A DNA stretch of 18,635 bases from DASWVC01 sp036401335 (lineage in GTDB: Bacteria > Verrucomicrobiota > Verrucomicrobiia > Chthoniobacterales > JAFAMB01): contig DASWVC010000085.1 in NCBI GenBank assembly GCA_036401335.1, forward strand, positions 1 to 18,635, in the 5' to 3' direction. A program made the position numbers and the translations under genes. Under the pieces are notes generated by a model that did not search any database, had not been told where the DNA came from, and saw only the letters and a program-made list of their open reading frames with translations. Of this stretch, positions 14,601 to 18,635 are shown one piece after another (position 1 is the first letter of the stretch; every line of letters begins with the position of its first letter).

Positions 14601-14618
14601 GCCGGAACCCGTTCCGGC
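14601..14618. terminator. Hairpin just downstream of the GntR-type regulator
   Basis: GCCGGAA (14601-14607) pairs perfectly with TTCCGGC (14612-14618) around a four-base loop, 25-42 bases past the regulator stop codon. No T-tract follows on the minus strand, so termination is plausible but unproven. Confidence 0.35.
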
Positions 14619-14642
14619 GTGCTGGTCTTCCGCGTTACGGCA

Positions 14643-15428
14643 TCACTCGGCGGGACCGGATCGGGTCAGGGCAAGGCCGCGCACGCCGTTTTCCTCTCCG
14701 GCGTGCCGTTTCCGGCCGGTACGCACATTGGATTTGACTCCCCGGTCCAGCTGCCGTGCCCAGCGGTCGTGCGCCCGGCGCAAATGGTTGTGCATGGCCT
14801 GACGGGCTTCAGGAGGATCGTGGGCCGCCAGTGCCGCAACAATCTTGCGGTGTTCCGTTAACACCGCGGCCCAGGTCCTCGCACTGTCAAAATGGGCGGC
14901 GAACTGCGCGCCGAGAAGGGAGTTGCGCCGGTCAAGCAGGTCGGCAACCAGCCGGAGCAGCACGTTGTTGGCGAGCTTTGCCGCAATGTGCAGGTGAAAC
15001 CGGCGATCCGCATCCAGGCGGCTGGAGGCAGCAGTCGCACGTTTCTCCATCTCACCGAGCAACTCTCCAAGCACCGCAAGATCTTTTGGCTTCATGCGGG
15101 GGGCGGCTTCCGCCGCGATCTCCGCCTCAAGCAGGCACCGGGCTCGCATGATCTCCAGGGGCCCTTCCTCGTCGGAACAGTCTGGAGCGGGCCATCTTGG
15201 TGTGGTGACCAGAACGCCGGACCCGGGCCGGACATCGACGTAGCCTTCGACCTCCAGCGCAATCAATGCCTCCCGGAGCGAAGGACGGGATACCCCGAAT
15301 TGCCGCGCCAGCTCGCGTTCTGCCGGCAGACGGCTGCCTGATGGAAATTCCCCATTTACGATCAAAGACCGAAGTTGTCCGGCGATCTGGAGGTAAAGAC
15401 GGCGGGATTCAATGGCGTTGATGGGCAT
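14643..15428 (-). CDS. GntR family transcriptional regulator with FCD domain
   Basis: DNA-binding regulator of the FadR/UxuR/LldR group, which usually responds to organic acids or sugar acids. It has 261 residues. The winged-helix domain at about 10-76 has LPAERELARQFGVSRPSLREALIALEV (residues 34-60) and a GYVDVRPGSGVLV wing. The all-helical FCD domain spans about 90-225. Its metal-site residues look intact: D141, H145, H193 and H215. The basic C-terminal tail (about 228-261) is longer than usual. It is divergent from the NYN gene and downstream of nothing on its own strand. Targets could include the nearby aldehyde dehydrogenase or uxaC, but the sequence does not show which. Confidence 0.9.
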   Translation of the reverse strand: MPINAIESRRLYLQIAGQLRSLIVNGEFPSGSRLPAERELARQFGVSRPSLREALIALEVEGYVDVRPGSGVLVTTPRWPAPDCSDEEGPLEIMRARCLLEAEIAAEAAPRMKPKDLAVLGELLGEMEKRATAASSRLDADRRFHLHIAAKLANNVLLRLVADLLDRRNSLLGAQFAAHFDSARTWAAVLTEHRKIVAALAAHDPPEARQAMHNHLRRAHDRWARQLDRGVKSNVRTGRKRHAGEENGVRGLALTRSGPAE

Positions 15429-15444
15429 GGCGGCAAAAACCCGA

Positions 15445-15452
15445 TGATACCA
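15445..15452. promoter_or_regulatory. Possible GntR/FCD operator upstream of the regulator
   Basis: TGATACCA, reading TGGTATCA on the other strand, is a near-palindrome of the T-GGT/ACC-A kind used by FCD-type GntR regulators. It lies 17-24 bases before the regulator start codon, where autorepression would act. It is a single short match. Confidence 0.25.
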
Positions 15453-15662
15453 CCGCGCGGGCTTACCCGAAACCGGATACTTGGCTGGCCGCAGGATCGG
15501 TCAAGGAAAATCAACTCTCACAAGGACGCCGCGACCCTGAAGAACCCTTGGCGGAAACCCGGGATTCACCTTAGCGTGGCAACGATGACGGTGGAGCGTA
15601 ATGTGATCTGGGCGGCTGACCGGCAGCCCCGAAAGTAAGGAAAAACCGTGGAGGGCATTTTC

Positions 15663-16199
15663 ATGCGAACGGCACGGGTGCTGGTCTTTGTGGATGAAGC
15701 GAACGTCGTCAGCTCAGTCCGGGCACTAGGGCGCAAACTTGATTGGCTGAAACTTCGCGATCACCTCGCGAACGCCGGTCGTGGCCGGGAGCTGGTCGAG
15801 ATGGTGATCTACGCTGGATTGCCTCCGCCCATGCCGGAATGGCAAGGTGAACGAGACAAGAAGAGCAAATTCCTGCATTGGCTGCGCTGCAGCGGCTTCC
15901 TGGTGGTGGTGAAAGAAGGTTCGCCGGGAGACGGCAAGCATTACAAAGCCAATGTGGATGTGTTGATGGCCATCGATGCAGTCGAGCTTTCGGTCGAGAT
16001 GCGGCCCGAGGTTGTCGTTCTTGTGACGGGCGACGCAGATTTTGCGCACTTGGCGTTGCAGTTGAGGCGGCGTGGAATCCGCGTGGAAGTGGCGGCCGCC
16101 GCGCATGCATTGGGCACGGGCCTGAGGGGTGCAGCCAACGAGGTGATCGACCTGGTGCCGTTGTTTGAAACCTTTGAGCCCATGAGGACCGGCGACTGA
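15663..16199 (+). CDS. NYN domain (LabA/DUF88-type PIN-like) putative ribonuclease
   Basis: Probable metal-dependent nuclease of the NYN/LabA group; the substrate is unknown, RNA by family analogy. It has 178 residues, almost entirely one domain. Acidic active-site residues are present: D11 in VFVDEANVV, D99 and D105 in KANVDVLMAID, and D124/D126 in VLVTGDADF. The conserved lysine before VDV (K95) is also present. The C-terminal LRGAANEVIDL matches the usual end of the fold. ATG 15663 is preferred because GGAGGG (15650-15655) sits 7 bases before it. An in-frame GTG at 15648 also has AAGGA upstream and would add five residues. It is a single gene, divergent from the GntR regulator, with no toxin-antitoxin-like partner. 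Confidence 0.87.
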   Translation: MRTARVLVFVDEANVVSSVRALGRKLDWLKLRDHLANAGRGRELVEMVIYAGLPPPMPEWQGERDKKSKFLHWLRCSGFLVVVKEGSPGDGKHYKANVDVLMAIDAVELSVEMRPEVVVLVTGDADFAHLALQLRRRGIRVEVAAAAHALGTGLRGAANEVIDLVPLFETFEPMRTGD

Positions 16200-16219
16200 C
16201 CGGTGCTTCGCTTACCGGT
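16199..16219. terminator. Hairpin overlapping the NYN gene stop
   Basis: ACCGGT at 16199-16204 and again at 16214-16219; each is self-complementary and they can pair with a nine-base loop. It is placed right at the end of the gene, but no T-tract follows. Confidence 0.25.
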
Positions 16220-16377
16220 ATGCTGTCGACGCCCTGGACCGCGCCACCGTCGGGCCTCACCTGAAGGAGGATCATCCCAAGAAGGACCATGTGGCGTACG
16301 CGCTTGTGGCACTTGTGGGCGTCACGCTCGCGGATGTCTTTTGCGCCTTCAGTCTCGGCGCCGGACGGAAAGGCTGA
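16216..16377 (+). pseudogene. Remnant resembling the membrane segment of an SRPBCC (cyclase/dehydrase-like) protein
   Basis: The frame reads RYAVDALDRATVGPHLKED, then a hydrophobic AYALVALVGVTLADVFCAFSLG, then a stop at 16375-16377. The pattern V-D-A-L-D, G-x2-L, D-x-P-K-K, and A-L-V-G-V-T-x-x-D-V-x-C-A resembles membrane helices that precede the SRPBCC domain in some cyclase/dehydrase-like proteins. This comparison is from memory. No start codon or upstream half was found, so it is a fragment, not a gene. Coding potential could also be chance. Confidence 0.35.
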
Positions 16378-16487
16378 TGCGATCCGTCTGGCTCCATTCG
16401 CATTCGAATCGGGGAGCGGAATCCGATAGCTTTCAGGCCTGTGAGGACCAGTGCGCAAGCAGCGTCGAAGCTTCGTGCACCGCTCGC

Positions 16488-16814
16488 TCAATCACAGTCC
16501 TTGGCGGCCTGCGCTCCGGCCGCCTCCTTTGAGGCATAGAAGCGTGTGCCCATCAGCACGCCTGCGGCCCCAAGCACGAGTGCAGCTGCCAGTCCGCGAC
16601 CATCAGCAATTCCTCCTGCAGCTACGACGGGTATGCGTGCTCCTACCAAGTCCACAATTTCTGGCACGAGGGTAATCAGACCGCGCGAGGCTCCATGGCC
16701 TCCGGCTTCCGTCCCTTGCGCAACGAGCCGCCCATCAGCGACTAGGTCCATCGGGGCAAGCAGAATTGGGTGATTTATGTCAAGCAGCCTTGTGGTCGGC
16801 GTTTGGATAGACAT
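16488..16814 (-). pseudogene. Nitronate monooxygenase (2-nitropropane dioxygenase family), internally deleted
   Basis: Intact relatives are FMN enzymes of roughly 320-360 residues that oxidise nitronates. Here the N-terminal piece is MSIQTPTTRLLDINHPILLA then PMDLVADGRLV. It runs straight into the C-terminal half, AQGTEAGGHGASRGLITLVP and then IPVVAAGGIADGRGLAAALV with LGAAGVLMGTRFYAS. The central ~150-200 residues, including much of the barrel, are missing, with the junction near 16716-16728. The frame stays open across the join, then stops early after AAKDCD, where family members continue for tens of residues. A one-base shift there would restore a further short open stretch. FMN and substrate binding cannot be complete. 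It is surely a relic rather than a working enzyme. Confidence 0.85.
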
Positions 16815-16853
16815 ATCCGTACACTGTTTCTCCTTATTGAAACACAACTCCAA

Positions 16854-17220
16854 ATCTTTACCCCAGGAAGTGGATTCAAATTTACATCACCGCATGATCG
16901 GTGCGCTTCTTGATCGGGCCAGGCGCGCTCACGCAGAGCCGTATCCAACCGTCAGCCTCGATGGGTGTGCCATCGCCTTCGCAAACAACGCTGCGCCCTC
17001 CAAAATGGGTACACGTTCGTCGTGCTCGCGCATCCAATTCGTTCTGGATCAGCTCCGTTATCAGATCGCTTGGTAAGCCCTAAGCGTACGATCTTTTCCG
17101 ATATTCCGAGTTCCTGCTGCTGGCCTGAGAGAGAACCCTTGGCGGGCCGGATGGCCAGGCCACTTGACCAATCCAGGACTCGGGCCTTAGTTGACGCTGG
17201 CTCTCAACCTGGTGCTGTTT
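16854..17220. other. Gene-poor stretch upstream of uxaC, probably decayed DNA
   Basis: No intact gene is seen in 367 bases. On the minus strand, short open runs such as DLITELIQNELDAREHDE and GDGTPIEADGWIRLCVS look protein-like but lie in different frames with stops between, as in a degraded gene; I cannot name the family. The uxaC promoter should lie in the last ~150 bases, but I see no confident -35/-10 pair. Confidence 0.5.
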
Positions 17221-18633
17221 ATGGACCTTCAGTTTCTCCCCGAAAACTTCCTGCTTTCGACGCCCACAAGCGAAAAACTCTATTTCGAATTCGCGCAACA
17301 ACCGCCGATCTTCGATTACCATTGCCACATCCCGCCGGCCCAGATCGCGGAAAACAAACGGTTCGAGAACCTGACCCAAATCTGGCTCGCAGGAGATCAC
17401 TACAAATGGCGGGCCATGCGGGCCAACGGGGTGCCTGAACGGTTCATCACCGGCGACGCCAGTGATTACGATAAATTCCTTGCCTTTGCCCGAACCGTTC
17501 CTGTCACCATCCGCAACCCGTTGTACCATTGGACGCACCTGGAGCTCCGGCGTTACTTCGGGATCACGGAGCTTTTGCATGAAGGGTCAGCACCGCGGAT
17601 TTGGGCCCAGGCAAACGAGCAACTTCAGGAACTCACGGTTCATCGAATTCTGGAAAAATTCCGGGTTTCCGTCGTTTGCACGACCGATGATCCGACCGAC
17701 AACCTGGCGCACCATCAAACCATTCGGTCCAGCGGTTTGGCCACGCGCGTCTACCCGGCCTTTCGCCCGGATCAAGTGTTCGCTTTTGATCAGGAAGAGG
17801 TTTTTCCGGCATGGGCGGCCCGCCTGGAAGCCGTGACGGGTGGCAATTGCCGGGACTTGCCGGGTCTGCTTGCGGCGCTCCGGGACCGGCACCGTTTCTT
17901 CGGATCATTTGGGGCAAAGCTGTCTGATCACGGCATTCCTTATTGTTATTCCGAGCCGTGCGAGGCGGCGCAGGCGGGCTCGATTTATGCCCGTGCCCGA
18001 TCAGGGGCCAAGCCCAGCCCGGAGGAGACCGTCAAATTCCGCAGCTTCATGCTGCGGTTCTTTGGCGAACTCGATGCCGAGGCCGGATGGACGAAGCAGT
18101 TGCACCTGGGCGCGTTACGGAACACAAACCGCCGTCGACTAAAGGAGTTCGGTCCCGATACCGGATACGATTCCATGGGCGACTGGCCGCAGGCGGAATC
18201 GCTGGCACGGTACCTGGACGGGTTGGAAGCTGCCGGAAAATTGCCGAAGATGATTTTGTACAATGTGAATCCGGTCGACAATTACCTGTTGGCCAACATG
18301 ATCGGCAACTTTCAGGACGGAACCATTCCCGGCAAACTCCAGTTCGGGAGCGGCTGGTGGTTTCTGGATCAGAAAGAAGGGATGGAATGGCAGTTGAACG
18401 CGCTTTCGAACGTCGGTTTGCTCGGCCGTTTTGTGGGCATGTTGACTGATTCCCGAAGCTTCATGTCGTACCCGCGCCACGAGTATTTCCGCCGCATTCT
18501 CTGCAACCTTCTCGGGTCAGAAGTGGAGCGGGGCGAAATCCCGCGGGACGAAGGCCTCCTGGGATCGTTGATCCGCGGCATCTGTTTCGAAAACGCGAAA
18601 GCCTATTTTGGCCTGGAGTGCGGGATTGTTTAG
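17221..18633 (+). CDS. uxaC: Glucuronate (uronate) isomerase
   Basis: Converts D-glucuronate to D-fructuronate and D-galacturonate to D-tagaturonate, the first step of hexuronate breakdown; amidohydrolase superfamily, cytosolic. It has 470 residues, the family norm. Typical blocks: FDYHCHIPP with the metal histidines H34 and H36, VCTTDDPTDNLAHH, QLHLGALRNTN, YNVNPVDNY, FGSGWWFLDQKEGM, and the C-terminal SYPRHEYFRRILCNLLG. ATG 17221 is chosen: MDLQFLPENFLLSTP matches the family start. A TTG at 17191 would add ten unrelated residues. The stop lies 2 bases before the window end, so any downstream operon (uxaA/uxaB/uxuA-type genes) is not visible. Confidence 0.96.
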   Translation: MDLQFLPENFLLSTPTSEKLYFEFAQQPPIFDYHCHIPPAQIAENKRFENLTQIWLAGDHYKWRAMRANGVPERFITGDASDYDKFLAFARTVPVTIRNPLYHWTHLELRRYFGITELLHEGSAPRIWAQANEQLQELTVHRILEKFRVSVVCTTDDPTDNLAHHQTIRSSGLATRVYPAFRPDQVFAFDQEEVFPAWAARLEAVTGGNCRDLPGLLAALRDRHRFFGSFGAKLSDHGIPYCYSEPCEAAQAGSIYARARSGAKPSPEETVKFRSFMLRFFGELDAEAGWTKQLHLGALRNTNRRRLKEFGPDTGYDSMGDWPQAESLARYLDGLEAAGKLPKMILYNVNPVDNYLLANMIGNFQDGTIPGKLQFGSGWWFLDQKEGMEWQLNALSNVGLLGRFVGMLTDSRSFMSYPRHEYFRRILCNLLGSEVERGEIPRDEGLLGSLIRGICFENAKAYFGLECGIV

Positions 18634-18635
18634 GG

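Noticed and set aside
15648..15662. GTG start for the NYN protein
   Set aside because: It has a fair ribosome-binding site, but the GGAGGG seven bases before ATG 15663 is stronger and the five added residues are not family-like; kept only as an alternative.
15709..16491. 260-codon antisense open frame over the NYN gene
   Set aside because: Low-complexity Arg/Pro/Ser-rich translation opposite a gene with intact active-site motifs.

Overview
The window reads as an ordinary chromosomal stretch from a GC-rich Gram-negative bacterium. The gene mix is housekeeping (aroA-cmk-plsC, rpmH-rnpA-yidD-yidC-jag, tyrS) next to pentose and hexuronate catabolism (araA, araD, uxaC), with DUF1802 and DUF779 proteins and short GC-rich hairpin repeats between genes. 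This suggests a soil or plant-polymer-degrading member of the Verrucomicrobiota or a relative. That assignment is inference from gene content and memory, not from a search.

Layout. Positions 1-2265 (+): the 3' part of aroA, then cmk and plsC, tightly coupled. 2335-5394 (-): the ribosomal-protein/RNase P/membrane-insertion operon in the order rpmH, rnpA, yidD, yidC, jag(khpB). rpmH is only 57 codons but clearly present. tyrS (+) is head-to-head with rpmH. A PHP-domain phosphoesterase (-) is tail-to-tail with tyrS and head-to-head with a DUF1802 gene (+). An lrgA-lrgB pair (-) is divergent from araA-araD (+). DUF779 and an AldB/AcoD-type aldehyde dehydrogenase form a (-) operon, followed by a GntR/FCD regulator (-), which is divergent from a NYN/LabA-type nuclease gene (+). 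From 16200 to about 17200 the DNA is decayed: a remnant resembling the membrane part of SRPBCC (cyclase/dehydrase) proteins, a nitronate monooxygenase gene with a large internal deletion, and a stretch without an intact gene. uxaC (+) closes the window and is complete.

Functionally, araA, araD and uxaC point to use of L-arabinose and D-glucuronate/galacturonate from pectin and hemicellulose. No ribulokinase gene is present here. The aldehyde dehydrogenase would oxidise acetaldehyde or similar aldehydes, and LrgAB may move pyruvate or a related small acid.

The most unusual signal is a family of five short hairpin repeats: an 8-bp stem, a six-base loop GTCCCT, and flanks starting CCGGT. They occur only in three tail-to-tail gene junctions. 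Two copies form a 39-bp tandem duplication. Another copy lies inside an 86-bp segment bounded by perfect 8-bp inverted repeats, like a small MITE. I see no CRISPR array, rRNA, tRNA, phage or defence island, and no strong case for a wholly new multi-gene system.
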